From: Phycisphaerales bacterium
Lineage (GTDB): Bacteria; Planctomycetota; Phycisphaerae; Phycisphaerales; UBA1924
Length of the DNA stretch: 64,000 nucleotides
Assembly (NCBI GenBank): GCA_029260515.1
Contig: JAJDDC010000019.1
Span: 310,001-374,000 of the forward strand
Direction of reading: 5' to 3'
Part shown: positions 35,191 through 43,908 of the stretch, one piece after another
Layout of the letters: every line of letters begins with the position of its first letter
Position numbering within the stretch: position 1 is the first letter of the stretch
The notes under the pieces: generated by a model
What the model was told of the DNA's origin: nothing
Seen by the model: only the letters and a program-made list of their open reading frames with translations
The model's database searches: none
Translations under genes and position numbers: made by a program

Positions 35191-36923
35191 TGGCACGCAA
35201 CGGCCGAGGCGCTGGAAAAAGCGGCCGCGCCGGGAACGGGCGGGGAGAGCTGGCGCGCCGCGAGGCGCCCGGCGGCGGGACCGCGCTTGTGCGCGACGAG
35301 TGGAGCCGCGTCGCCGAGAGCTTCGGGTCGCTGCAGGTCGGCGCCGAGCAGCTGCGTCAGTTCGCGCACGTCGAGGGCTCGGACGACGAGCCGTGGGACG
35401 TGATGCTCCAGGCCCTGGCGATGGACGAGATCCAGGCGCTGGGGAGGCTGGGCGAGCGGACGGGGGTCGAGTTCCTCAGCGAGCCGAGGCTCGACGAGTC
35501 GGCGAGCCGGTTCTACGAGATGGTCCCGCCCGAGATGGCGCGGACAAACTCGGTCGCGGGCGTGTCGTCGGCCCACGGGATCATGCGGGTCGCGACGAGC
35601 CAGCCGATGCAGCCGAGCGTCTTTGCGATGCTCGAGGACATCCTGGGCTCGCCGGTCCGCCTCGTGCTCGCGCCGCGGGCGGCGGTCGCCAACCTCATCA
35701 ACCGGGGCTACGAGCAGCGTGGCGACCTGGTTACCGAGATTATCGAGGACATCCCGCTCGACGAGCGGGCGATCGAGACCGCGGCCGGCTCGATCAGCCA
35801 GTCAACCGATCTGCTCGCCCAGGCGAGGCAGACGCCGGTTATCCGCCTGGTGAACATGATCCTCTTCGAGGCGTTGCGCCGTCGCGCCAGCGACATCCAC
35901 GTGCACCCGATGGAGGAGCGCCTCGTCATCCGCCTGCGCGTGGACGGGATGCTGATGGACGCGTTCACGCCCCCGCTGTCGTTGTCGTCGGCGATCAGCT
36001 CGCGCCTCAAGGTCATGACCGAGCTGGACATCGCCAACAGGCACGCGCCACAGGACGGGCAGACGACGGTGCGGATCGGGCCCAAGAAGGTGGACATCCG
36101 CATGAGCGTGATCCCCACTATCTACGGCGAGCGGATCGTGTTGCGACTCCTGGACCAGAGCCAGACGCAGCTCGACCTAGACGCCGTGGGCATGGCCAAG
36201 CGGCTCCAGGGCCAGCTGATGGACATGGTCGAGCGTCCCAACGGGATGCTGCTGGTGACCGGGCCGACGGGCTCGGGCAAGACCACGACGCTGTACGCGG
36301 CCCTCGGCCGCATCGACCGGGCGACACGCAACGTCATGACCATCGAGGACCCGGTCGAGTACCGGCTCGAGGGCATCAGCCAGATGCAGGTGAACCCGAA
36401 ACGGAACGTGACGTTCGCGACCGGTCTGCGGGCGCTGCTGCGTCAGGACCCGGACGTGATCCTGGTGGGCGAGATCCGCGACCACGAGACCGCCCAGCTC
36501 GCGGTCCAGGCGTCGCTCACGGGGCACCTCGTGCTCGCGACGCTGCACACCAACGACGCGCCCAGCGCGATCCCGCGGCTCTTGGACATCGGCGTCGAGC
36601 CGTTCCTGGTGACCAGCAGCCTGCTGGGCGTTCTCGCCCAGCGGCTGATGCGCCGGATCTGCGACACGTGCGGCGGGCTGGGCGACGTGGACGGAGCGCA
36701 ATGCGAACGCTGCTTCGGGTCGGGCTACCGCGGACGCCTGGCGGTGCACGAGCTGATGGTGATGACCGACGAGCTGCGCCGCCTGACGGCCCAGCGGGCC
36801 GACGGCGTGAGCCTGCTCGAGGCGGCGTTGGACTCGGGGTTCCAGCCGATGCGTATCGACGCGGAGGCGAAGGTCGCCCGGGGGCTGACCGACGAGGCCG
36901 AGGCGTTCCGGGTGCTGCACTAG
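35190..36923 (+). CDS. gspE: Type II secretion / type IV pilus assembly ATPase GspE
   Basis: A 577-aa hexameric ATPase. The N-terminal third is a regulatory domain (a GspE-type N1 domain, with a disordered Gly/Arg-rich start). The ATPase region has Walker A GPTGSGKTTTLYA at about 355, an Asp-box IEDPVEY, Walker B DPDVILVGEIRD, a His-box ATLHTNDA, and a tetracysteine zinc site (CDTCGG ... CERC) at about 490. This last feature is typical of GspE and PilB. It is coupled to gspD by the TAATG overlap. No pseudopilins or GspF/GspC genes lie in the window. Confidence 0.92.
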   Translation: MARNGRGAGKSGRAGNGRGELARREAPGGGTALVRDEWSRVAESFGSLQVGAEQLRQFAHVEGSDDEPWDVMLQALAMDEIQALGRLGERTGVEFLSEPRLDESASRFYEMVPPEMARTNSVAGVSSAHGIMRVATSQPMQPSVFAMLEDILGSPVRLVLAPRAAVANLINRGYEQRGDLVTEIIEDIPLDERAIETAAGSISQSTDLLAQARQTPVIRLVNMILFEALRRRASDIHVHPMEERLVIRLRVDGMLMDAFTPPLSLSSAISSRLKVMTELDIANRHAPQDGQTTVRIGPKKVDIRMSVIPTIYGERIVLRLLDQSQTQLDLDAVGMAKRLQGQLMDMVERPNGMLLVTGPTGSGKTTTLYAALGRIDRATRNVMTIEDPVEYRLEGISQMQVNPKRNVTFATGLRALLRQDPDVILVGEIRDHETAQLAVQASLTGHLVLATLHTNDAPSAIPRLLDIGVEPFLVTSSLLGVLAQRLMRRICDTCGGLGDVDGAQCERCFGSGYRGRLAVHELMVMTDELRRLTAQRADGVSLLEAALDSGFQPMRIDAEAKVARGLTDEAEAFRVLH

Positions 36924-37018
36924 CACGAACCGTCGTGCGGGCTGGGTGGCGCCGCGTACTGTCGTGACCGGGTACGCTCCGTGCGCGTGACCCCGTCGCA
37001 TCGCCCGGAAATGCCCGC

Positions 37019-38707
37019 TTGAAGTACTACTCCGCCCAGCTCGGTTACCTCGTCCACAACACGGGCGGGAAGCGGAACCTGAGGGTTCTGCTCTGGTTCG
37101 TCGGCGTGCTCGCGGCGATGATCCTCGTCTACACCATCCTCTTCCACTACCTCATGATGCTCGAGGGCCAGAAACACTCTTGGCTCACGGGTTTCTACTG
37201 GACGCTCACGGTCATGTCCACGCTCGGCTTCGGGGATATCACGTTCCACTCCGACCTCGGGCGTGGGTTCTCGATCATCGTGCTGCTCTCGGGCATCGTG
37301 TTCCTGCTGGTGCTGCTGCCCTTCACGATCATCCAGCTGTTCTACGCGCCGTGGATCGAGGCGCAGCAGGCGGCGCGGACGCCGACGCAGAAGCCCGAGG
37401 CCTCGGGGCACGTCGTGCTGACGCACCACGACGCCGTGTCTGACGCGCTGATCAACAAGCTCGAGCAGTTCAACCACGACTACGTGATGCTCGTGCCCGA
37501 CCGGGATGCCGCCGCCCGGCTCCACGACATGGGCATGAAGGTGGTGGTCGGCGAGCTGGACGACCCGCGGACCTACGAGCGCGTCCGCGCGGACCGGGCG
37601 GCGCTGATCGCGACGACACACAACGACTTCGTCAACACGCACGTCGTGTTCACGGTCCGCGGCCTGACGCCGGACGTGCCCGTGGTCACGACCGCGAACT
37701 CTTCCGCGTCTGTTGACATCATGGAGCTGGCGGGCGCGACGCAGGTCCTGCAGCTCGGCGAGCAGATGGGCCAGGCGCTGACGCGCTGTATCTCGGGCGG
37801 GGATGCGGTGACGCATGTCGTGGGCAGCGTGGACGAGCTGCAGATCGCCGAGGCGAACGCCGCGCGCACGCCCATGGTTGGCCAGACGCTCCGCGACGCC
37901 CGCCTGCGTGAGCTGGGCGTGACGGTGCTGGGCCTTTGGGACCGGGGCAGCTTCCGCCCCGCCTCGCCGGACATGGTGATCGCGGAGAGCTCGATCTTGC
38001 TGCTGGCCGGGTCGGCGGCGCAGCTCGAGGCGTACGACGAGGCGTTCGTCATCTACAACCAGTCCGTGGACCCCATCGTCGTCATCGGGGGCGGGCGCGT
38101 CGGGCGGGCCGCGGCCCGGGCGCTCTCGGCGCGCGAGATCGACTGGCGCATCGTCGAGAAGATCGAGGGGCGTTCGCACGACCCCGAGCGCACGATCGTC
38201 GGCGACGCGGCGGACCTGGTCGCGCTCAAGGGGGCCGGCATCGACCGCGCCCCGGCCGTGCTCATCACGTCGCACGACGACGACCTCAACGTCTACCTGA
38301 CGATCTACTGCCGCAGCCTCCGCCCGAACATCCAGATCATCACGCGTGTGACGCAGGACCGCAACATCGCGGCGATGCACCGCGCGGGCGCCGACTTCGT
38401 CATGTCGTACGCGTCGATGGGCGCGACGAGCATGTTCAACATGATCCGGCGGAGCAGCATCGTGTCGATCGCCGAGGGGCTCGAGGTGTTCCGCGTGCCA
38501 ACGCCCGCGTCACTGGACGCCAAGACGATCGTGGAGTCGGGCGTGCGCGAGCGCACCGGGTGCTCGATCGTCGCGGTCCGCGAGGGGGGCGAGCTGCGGA
38601 TCAACCCGCCCGCGGGGATGCGCCTGACCCGCGGGTGGGAGATGATCCTGGTGGGCAGCGCCGAGTCCGAGCGGCTGTTCCTGGAGCGGTTCGTGGAGGA
38701 GCGGTAG
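37019..38707 (+). CDS. Potassium channel / TrkA-N-type membrane protein with two RCK domains
   Basis: A 562-aa protein. The membrane part (residues about 22-110) has two helices flanking a selectivity filter TLGFGD at 68-73, as in two-helix potassium channels. Two RCK/TrkA domains follow: the first with a degraded nucleotide motif (HVVLTHHDAV), the second with a clear GGGRVGRAAARAL at about 355. A C-terminal TrkA_C domain ends the protein. It probably gates potassium flow by nucleotide binding. No ATG precedes the domain; the likely start is TTG at 37019. Confidence 0.85.
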   Translation: MKYYSAQLGYLVHNTGGKRNLRVLLWFVGVLAAMILVYTILFHYLMMLEGQKHSWLTGFYWTLTVMSTLGFGDITFHSDLGRGFSIIVLLSGIVFLLVLLPFTIIQLFYAPWIEAQQAARTPTQKPEASGHVVLTHHDAVSDALINKLEQFNHDYVMLVPDRDAAARLHDMGMKVVVGELDDPRTYERVRADRAALIATTHNDFVNTHVVFTVRGLTPDVPVVTTANSSASVDIMELAGATQVLQLGEQMGQALTRCISGGDAVTHVVGSVDELQIAEANAARTPMVGQTLRDARLRELGVTVLGLWDRGSFRPASPDMVIAESSILLLAGSAAQLEAYDEAFVIYNQSVDPIVVIGGGRVGRAAARALSAREIDWRIVEKIEGRSHDPERTIVGDAADLVALKGAGIDRAPAVLITSHDDDLNVYLTIYCRSLRPNIQIITRVTQDRNIAAMHRAGADFVMSYASMGATSMFNMIRRSSIVSIAEGLEVFRVPTPASLDAKTIVESGVRERTGCSIVAVREGGELRINPPAGMRLTRGWEMILVGSAESERLFLERFVEER

Positions 38708-38726
38708 GCCTGGTCTCGGCCCGCCG

Positions 38727-39221
38727 TCAGACGCCGATCACCCGGACGAGTACCCAGGCGACCAGAGTCAACCCCGCGACGACGCCCGGGATCGCGAGGA
38801 GCACCGAGACCACGAGCGCGTACCGGTCGATGATGCCGGACGCGAGGCTCTCGTGCATCGCGCGCTCCTCGAGACGCCGCCGGTACCAGCGCGACACCCA
38901 CTCGCACGCGCACGCGAGCGCGAGCAGGATTGCGGCGACGAGCAGGCCGGTGACAGAGGGAAAGGACATCACCCCGATAGAGTGCGCGAGCAGGAGGAGT
39001 CCTCCCGCCGAAACACGGAGGTGGCGCCTCGCCTCGCCGGCTCGCCAGTCCGCCCGCGGGATCGCGTGCTGCTCGTGGAGCAGAAGCATCGAGAGGCCCA
39101 GACGTCGACCGCACTCGGGGCAGACGGCGTCGCGAACGCCACGGAGGTTGAACCCGCAGCGCGGGCAGGGCAGGTCGCGTCCGCCGAGGAACCTCGTAAC
39201 CAGTTCCGTGTCGTCGTGCAT
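38727..39221 (-). CDS. Zinc-ribbon membrane protein, 164 aa
   Basis: The second zinc-ribbon protein: CPRCGFNLRG and CPECGRRLG near the N-terminus, then three or four hydrophobic segments. An RRRLEERAMHE stretch separates the helices. The start is the ATG at 39221. It faces the potassium channel gene with 19 nt between the stops. Function is unknown. Confidence 0.65.
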   Translation of the reverse strand: MHDDTELVTRFLGGRDLPCPRCGFNLRGVRDAVCPECGRRLGLSMLLLHEQHAIPRADWRAGEARRHLRVSAGGLLLLAHSIGVMSFPSVTGLLVAAILLALACACEWVSRWYRRRLEERAMHESLASGIIDRYALVVSVLLAIPGVVAGLTLVAWVLVRVIGV

Positions 39222-39338
39222 CACCCCCCGCCGTGTTCGTGAAGATACGGCCGAACACCCCCGCGTGTTCGGCGGCCCGGGCCGCGAGCCGGTAGAGTCT
39301 GCCCGCCGCGGTTGGATCGCCCGCGGCGGAGGCCCGGC

Positions 39339-39947
39339 GTGCGTGAAGGTGAGAAGTTCAGGGTCGAGCTGGTCGGGAAGTTCGTGCGTCTCGAGCCCCT
39401 GGGCCTCGACCACGCGCTGGGCCTGCTTGCCGCGGCCGACGAGGAGGCGTTCGGGCTCATGCCCACGCGCCCCGACCAGTGGGACACGGGCGGCTTCCGC
39501 CACTACGTCGAACGCCTGACCCGGATGGCGAACCACCAGGCGTTCGCGGTGCTCGCGAAGGACACGGGGCGCGTCATCGGCTCGACGTCGTACGCCGACA
39601 TCCGCCAAGAGCACCGGGGCGTCGAGATCGGGTACACGTGGCTCACGAGCGATGCGCGGGGCGGTGCGGCCAACCCGGAGATGAAGCGGCTGATGCTCGC
39701 GCACGTCTTCGAGAACCCGGTCTTCCCCAAGGGCCCGGCGATCCGCGTGACGCTCAAGACCGACAGGCTCAACGAACGCTCGCAGCGGGCGATCGAGAAG
39801 CTGGGCGCGGCAAAGGAGGGCGTGCTGCGACAACACATCGTCATGCCCGACGGGCGCTACCGCGACACGGTGATGTACTCGATCATCGACACGGAATGGC
39901 CGGCGCTGCGCGACGGCCTGGACGAGCGGCTGGCCGCGTTCGGCTGA
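39339..39947 (+). CDS. GNAT family N-acetyltransferase (RimJ/RimL-like)
   Basis: A 202-aa acetyltransferase. It has the N-terminal VRLEPLGLDHA, a strand with AVLAKDTGRVIGSTSYADIR, and the motif EIGYTWLTSDARGGAANPEMK. An NERSQRAIEKLGA segment matches the acetyl-CoA-binding loop of RimJ/RimL-like enzymes. The likely start is GTG at 39339 with GGCGGAGG 6 nt upstream. The substrate could be a protein N-terminus or a small molecule. It is convergent with a zinc-ribbon gene, 6 nt apart. Confidence 0.8.
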   Translation: MREGEKFRVELVGKFVRLEPLGLDHALGLLAAADEEAFGLMPTRPDQWDTGGFRHYVERLTRMANHQAFAVLAKDTGRVIGSTSYADIRQEHRGVEIGYTWLTSDARGGAANPEMKRLMLAHVFENPVFPKGPAIRVTLKTDRLNERSQRAIEKLGAAKEGVLRQHIVMPDGRYRDTVMYSIIDTEWPALRDGLDERLAAFG

Positions 39948-39953
39948 GTGAGT

Positions 39954-40424
39954 CTACGCCGCAATCTCCAAGAGCAGCGCCCCGATAGCGCCGACACTGT
40001 ATGCCATCGTGAGCAGAGTCGCGATCGAGACGCACAGTGTCAGGCCTGTGGCCAACCGTGCACGTTTACGGTGCGGGCTGTCGGCGATCCGCCAAACCAC
40101 CCACGTCAGCGCCCACACCGCGAGAGCCATCACGGCAGGCATCGAAAGTAATGATGGCGATGAGGACGGCCATGATGTGGCGAGCACGATCGCGGTGATC
40201 ACGAAGTCGATGACCCACGTGATCGACAGGGCGATCATCAGCCGACGTATCTGATCGAAAGTGCGCCTTGACCCGCGTGCGGTGTCGAGTTCTGAGGTGT
40301 CGTATTCCCACCCGCATTCTGGGCAGGGGTCGCACCAGCTGGCGCGCAGGTCGTACCCGCACGCCGGGCAACGTTCTTCGTCCAGAGGCGGTTGGCGGGC
40401 GGCGAACGACCGGCGAACGGGCAT
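39954..40424 (-). CDS. Zinc-ribbon membrane protein, 156 aa
   Basis: The third ribbon protein: CPACGYDLRASWCDPCPECGWEY at about residues 20-42, then about four membrane segments and a short tail. The extra Cys in WCDPC is unusual for the family. The start ATG at 40424 follows GTG (GTGATG). It is convergent with the GNAT gene. Function is unknown. Confidence 0.65.
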   Translation of the reverse strand: MPVRRSFAARQPPLDEERCPACGYDLRASWCDPCPECGWEYDTSELDTARGSRRTFDQIRRLMIALSITWVIDFVITAIVLATSWPSSSPSLLSMPAVMALAVWALTWVVWRIADSPHRKRARLATGLTLCVSIATLLTMAYSVGAIGALLLEIAA

Positions 40425-40470
40425 CACATGAATCTACTTTCCGCCGGCTGTCGAAACCCGGCGGGGATAA

Positions 40471-40508
40471 TAAAAAACGCCGACGGCGTCTTGGTGACGC
40501 CGCCGGCG
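40471..40508 (-). terminator. Strong intrinsic terminator after the GIY-YIG gene
   Basis: On the minus strand a 13-bp stem (one G-U wobble) with a five-base loop is followed directly by TTTTTTATT. It lies about 60 nt past the stop at 40569 and is the clearest rho-independent terminator in the window. Confidence 0.85.
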
Positions 40509-40568
40509 TGATGGCGAAGAACTGGGCCCGGGCCCGGGCCCGCTCCGACCACCCGCAAGAAGACTTGC

Positions 40569-41522
40569 TTACGCCTCGGTCGAGGCGGGGACGCGGGTCG
40601 GCTTGAGCTCGGTCGCGCCACGCAGCGGGCGGGCTCGCCCGCGGCGTGCCTCGTCGCTTGTGTCTTCGCTCTCGTACGCCTCGTCCTCGATGACGCCCGC
40701 GGGGGTACGCTCGCCCTTGAGGTCCTTCCAGGCGCTGCCCTTGGAGATCTCGGCGAGCACCAGCGTCGCGGCCTGGGCGGCCGAGTCGAAGGCGAAGCTC
40801 TGCGCGAAGCGGTAGAGCTTGCCGTCCTCAACGATCACGCCCCGCTCGAGCAGCGAGCGGCGCAGGTCGAGGATGTGGCCCGGGCAGCTCTCGGCGTCCT
40901 GACGGGTGATGGTCGAGCCCTCCTCGACGACGAAGATCCCGCCGACCGAGTAGCCGTTCGCGACCACGCCCTTGCCAGACAAACGCAGCTCGGGCTGGGC
41001 GTTCATCGCGGGCGGGGCCTTGAACGCGTTGACGCCCATGACGGGCATGATCAGCGTGAGCTGGTCGCAGAAGAAGTCGGCGTCGGCCATGTCCGGCTCG
41101 GAGAGCGCGGGCATGCGGGGCGCCTCGGCGTTGTCCACCTCGCAGGACTTGAGGTCCTGGGCGATCTGGACGAGTCGGGCGACGATGTACTCGGCGTGCC
41201 CGCGGTGCAGGCGCTGGCCGTCGGCGTTGAGCGCGATCAGCTTGTTCCAGAAGCTCTTGTGGCGCAGCTCGTCGGCCTGGTCGCGCATGTTCGCGGTCTG
41301 GCCCACGTAGATCCGCTCGACACCCGTCGAGGGCGACTTGCCCACGAGGATGAAGATGCCCGCGCCGTCGAGTTCCGCCCGGTGGGCGTGCTGGGCGAAG
41401 CGGGTGCGGGGGATGACCACGCCCCGGCCGATCCACTGGGAATGCTCGATAATCTGCAGACCCTCGGCCTCGCCGTCGGCGAGAAAGGTCTTGACGGAGA
41501 AGCCGCGTTTCGGGGTGGACAT
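40569..41522 (-). CDS. GIY-YIG nuclease-family protein with DUF4357
   Basis: A 317-aa protein. The N-terminal half carries the GIY-YIG-like core GIFILVG ... RIYVGQT (about 55-78), then HKSFWNKLIALN, then HAEYIVARLVQIA with the catalytic Glu position. A DUF4357-like domain follows (about 225-280, ending GSAWKDLKGERTP). The C-terminus is Arg-rich and disordered. Such proteins are often linked to restriction or defence but their roles are unproven. The start is the ATG at 41522 behind AGGAGGC. A long intergenic region lies upstream, and a strong terminator downstream, so it is monocistronic. Confidence 0.8.
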   Translation of the reverse strand: MSTPKRGFSVKTFLADGEAEGLQIIEHSQWIGRGVVIPRTRFAQHAHRAELDGAGIFILVGKSPSTGVERIYVGQTANMRDQADELRHKSFWNKLIALNADGQRLHRGHAEYIVARLVQIAQDLKSCEVDNAEAPRMPALSEPDMADADFFCDQLTLIMPVMGVNAFKAPPAMNAQPELRLSGKGVVANGYSVGGIFVVEEGSTITRQDAESCPGHILDLRRSLLERGVIVEDGKLYRFAQSFAFDSAAQAATLVLAEISKGSAWKDLKGERTPAGVIEDEAYESEDTSDEARRGRARPLRGATELKPTRVPASTEA

Positions 41523-41889
41523 CCTGCCTGCCTCCTGTTCCATGCGTACGGACGTTCTGAGGCGCGGCGCCGGCCGCGCGTATGTCGTGCTTGAACCCAC
41601 GGCGCGAGTCTACGAGCCGCCCCCGGGCACACCCCGGATTCGACAGGCTCTCCACAACTTGTCCGGGTCGGGCGTCACGCCACCTCCCAAGGCGCGCAAC
41701 ACCCTCCACCTCAAGAACTATCGGCCCCAGAACCCGGCAGGGATGAGCACATTCTCGGGCTCACCATCACCGATCTCTGGCCTCTCGCGAATACCGTACA
41801 TTGTCCGTATATAGAGCCGCGTTTCGGGTTTTTGGGCTCGGGGAGGGATCGGGCTCCCGACGCGGACCAGGCGACCCGATGGTCATCGG
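41523..41889. other. Intergenic region between divergent genes
   Basis: About 367 nt between the GIY-YIG gene and a membrane protein gene. It has an AT-richer patch (TACATTGTCCGTATATAG around 41800-41817) and a T-rich stretch at 41828, both possible promoter parts. I see no small gene with a convincing ribosome site and no RNA gene. Confidence 0.4.
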
Positions 41890-42645
41890 ATGGTGAAAAC
41901 CCCAGACAACGCCCGGATCACGCGAGCCCTCTGGGTGTGCGTCGGCGTCCTGTTGGTCGCCTCGACGCTCGGGCACATCGCCAACCACGTGTGGGCGGGC
42001 AGCCGTGTCGCGAACTCGGCGCGGATGGTCCTCGACGTGGACGACGAGCGCAATCTCCCGACGTGGTTCGCCTCGTCGCTGCTGCTGATGATCGCGGTCA
42101 ACCTTTGGCTGCTCGGCGCCGCGTGGCGAAGCGGTGGACGGCGGCACGAGTGGCGTTGGTCGATGCTGGCGCTGGCGGCGCTGGCGATGTCGGCCGAGGA
42201 GGTCGTGGGGATCCACGAGCGTTTCATGGGGCCATTGCGCGCGCTGCTCGGCACGAGCGGGGTGTTCTACTACGCGTGGGTCATCCCGGCGATGATCCTG
42301 GCGGCGTGTGTCTGCCTGCTCAGCGTCCGCCTGATCCTGGGTCTCGATCGGGCGTCCCGCAACAGGTTCATCATCGCCGGCGCGATCTACCTGACCGGGG
42401 CGCTCGGGTTCGAGATGATCGGCGGCGCATTCGCTCCCCCGCCCGGGGAGGCGCGGCCCGCGTTCTACCTCGCGATCGCGACGACGGAGGAGGCGCTGGA
42501 GATGGCGGGCCTCGTGCTCGCGTTCGGCGCGGTCTTCAGACTGCGCGAGGGCCTCGCCGATACGGCGTCCGCAGACCAGGGTGAGTCCCGGCGTCCCGGC
42601 GATGCACCGGGCCTGGACGCGCCCGAGCGACGCCTCGCGGGGTAA
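41890..42645 (+). CDS. Multi-pass membrane protein of unknown function, 251 aa
   Basis: About six hydrophobic segments. Charged residues inside the membrane pattern stand out: SAEEVVGIHERFMG and ATTEEALEMAGL, two Glu-rich motifs near helix ends, the first with a His. Similar Glu/His pairs occur in some uncharacterised membrane families and could bind a metal. The C-terminal 35 residues are polar and disordered. The start at 41890 lacks a strong ribosome site. It is convergent with aroC. Confidence 0.65.
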   Translation: MVKTPDNARITRALWVCVGVLLVASTLGHIANHVWAGSRVANSARMVLDVDDERNLPTWFASSLLLMIAVNLWLLGAAWRSGGRRHEWRWSMLALAALAMSAEEVVGIHERFMGPLRALLGTSGVFYYAWVIPAMILAACVCLLSVRLILGLDRASRNRFIIAGAIYLTGALGFEMIGGAFAPPPGEARPAFYLAIATTEEALEMAGLVLAFGAVFRLREGLADTASADQGESRRPGDAPGLDAPERRLAG

Positions 42646-42662
42646 TCGGCCGGTCGCACGCC

Positions 42663-43856
42663 CTACGCGATCGTCTGCTCGGGCGGCTCGAGCGGGAGCG
42701 AGCGGGCGAGCTTGAGGTAGTTGAGCCAGTTGGATTCCAGCTCGGTCATCGAGTCCCCCCCCACCTTGTCGAGCAGGCAGCGGGCGACCTCGAAGGCGAC
42801 GACGTGCTCCATGACGACCCCCGCGGCGGAGACGGCGCACACGTCCGACCGCTCGTAGTCCGAGTGCTCGGGCGACTTCGTGTTCAGGTCCACGCTGGGC
42901 AGGCCGCGGAGCAGGGTCGAGATCGGCTTCATCGTGCCGGTGACGACGACGGGCATGCCGTTGGTCATGCCGCCCTCGGTGCCGCCGGCGTTGTTGGTCG
43001 GGCGGGTGAAGCCCAGGCAGGGGTCGTTCATTTTGGCGCTGTCGAAATAGATCGGGTCGTGAACCTCGGAGCCCGGGAGCGCCGCGACGCCCACGCCCAA
43101 GCCGATCTCGACGGCTTTGAACGCCTGGATGCCCATCACCGCGTAGGCGATCCGCGCGTCGAGCTTGGTCGTCCAGTCCATCGACGAGCCGACGCCCGGG
43201 GGCAGGCCGAAGACGTGCGTCTCGAGCTTGCCGCCGGCGGTGTCCTTGTCGATCTTGGCCTGTCGGATGATCTGGCGCTGGGCTTCGGTGACGTCGGCGT
43301 CCGGGCAGTACGTGTCCGACGCGTCGCGGAGCTTCTTGATCTCCCGCCAGTTCTCCTCGCGGACGGATACGTCGGTGCGCGCGGTCCCGATCTGGCGGGT
43401 GAAACCGAACGTCTCGACGCCCAGGTGGCGGAGCAGGCGCCGGGCGATCGCGCCCGCGGCGGTGCGGCTGGCTGTCTCGCGGGCGCTGGCCCGCTCGAGC
43501 GTCTCGCGGCAATCGGTCGTCAGCCACTTGATCGACCCCGCGAGGTCCGCGTGCCCGGGGCGTGGGCGGTAGACGGGGGGTGTCTTGGCAAGGTCGTCGA
43601 GGCGCGAGTCGCGGTTGGCGATCTTCAGGACCAGCGGCGAGCCGATCGCGTGCCCGCGCCGGACGCCGCAGAGGAACTCGACGCTGTCGGTCTCGATCTT
43701 CTGGCGCCCGCCCCGCCCGTACCCGCCCTGGCGTCTCCGCAGCTCGGTGTTGATCAGGTCCACGTCCAGTTCGAGGCCCGCGGGCAGGCCCGTGATCGTG
43801 GTGATCAGGGCCGGGCCGTGGGACTCGCCGGCGGTCTGGTAGTCGAGGCGGGGCAT
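42663..43856 (-). CDS. aroC: Chorismate synthase
   Basis: Last enzyme of the shikimate pathway, converting EPSP to chorismate with reduced FMN. The 397-aa protein has the typical beginning YQTAGESHGPAL, the conserved RPGHADLAG and ARETASRTAAGAIARRLL, the GGTEGGMTNG FMN-binding loop, and a late MEHVVAFEVARCLLDKVGGDS. Length matches the long form of the family. The start is the ATG at 43856. No other aro genes are adjacent. Confidence 0.96.
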   Translation of the reverse strand: MPRLDYQTAGESHGPALITTITGLPAGLELDVDLINTELRRRQGGYGRGGRQKIETDSVEFLCGVRRGHAIGSPLVLKIANRDSRLDDLAKTPPVYRPRPGHADLAGSIKWLTTDCRETLERASARETASRTAAGAIARRLLRHLGVETFGFTRQIGTARTDVSVREENWREIKKLRDASDTYCPDADVTEAQRQIIRQAKIDKDTAGGKLETHVFGLPPGVGSSMDWTTKLDARIAYAVMGIQAFKAVEIGLGVGVAALPGSEVHDPIYFDSAKMNDPCLGFTRPTNNAGGTEGGMTNGMPVVVTGTMKPISTLLRGLPSVDLNTKSPEHSDYERSDVCAVSAAGVVMEHVVAFEVARCLLDKVGGDSMTELESNWLNYLKLARSLPLEPPEQTIA

Positions 43857-43908
43857 GGGCGGAGGATAGCCGGGCCTCGCGCCGGGGCGGGCCGCGCCGC
43901 GTCCGGCC

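Noticed and set aside
32530-35196. A very long minus-strand open frame antisense to gspD.
   Set aside because: Only its first part at 31546-32529 has protein-family motifs. The rest is an out-of-frame shadow with His/Arg/Val-rich composition, as expected opposite GC-rich coding DNA.
40524-40542. A run of GGGCCC repeats that is self-complementary.
   Set aside because: It could be a hairpin, but a far better terminator lies just downstream, and short GGGCCC runs are expected at this base composition.
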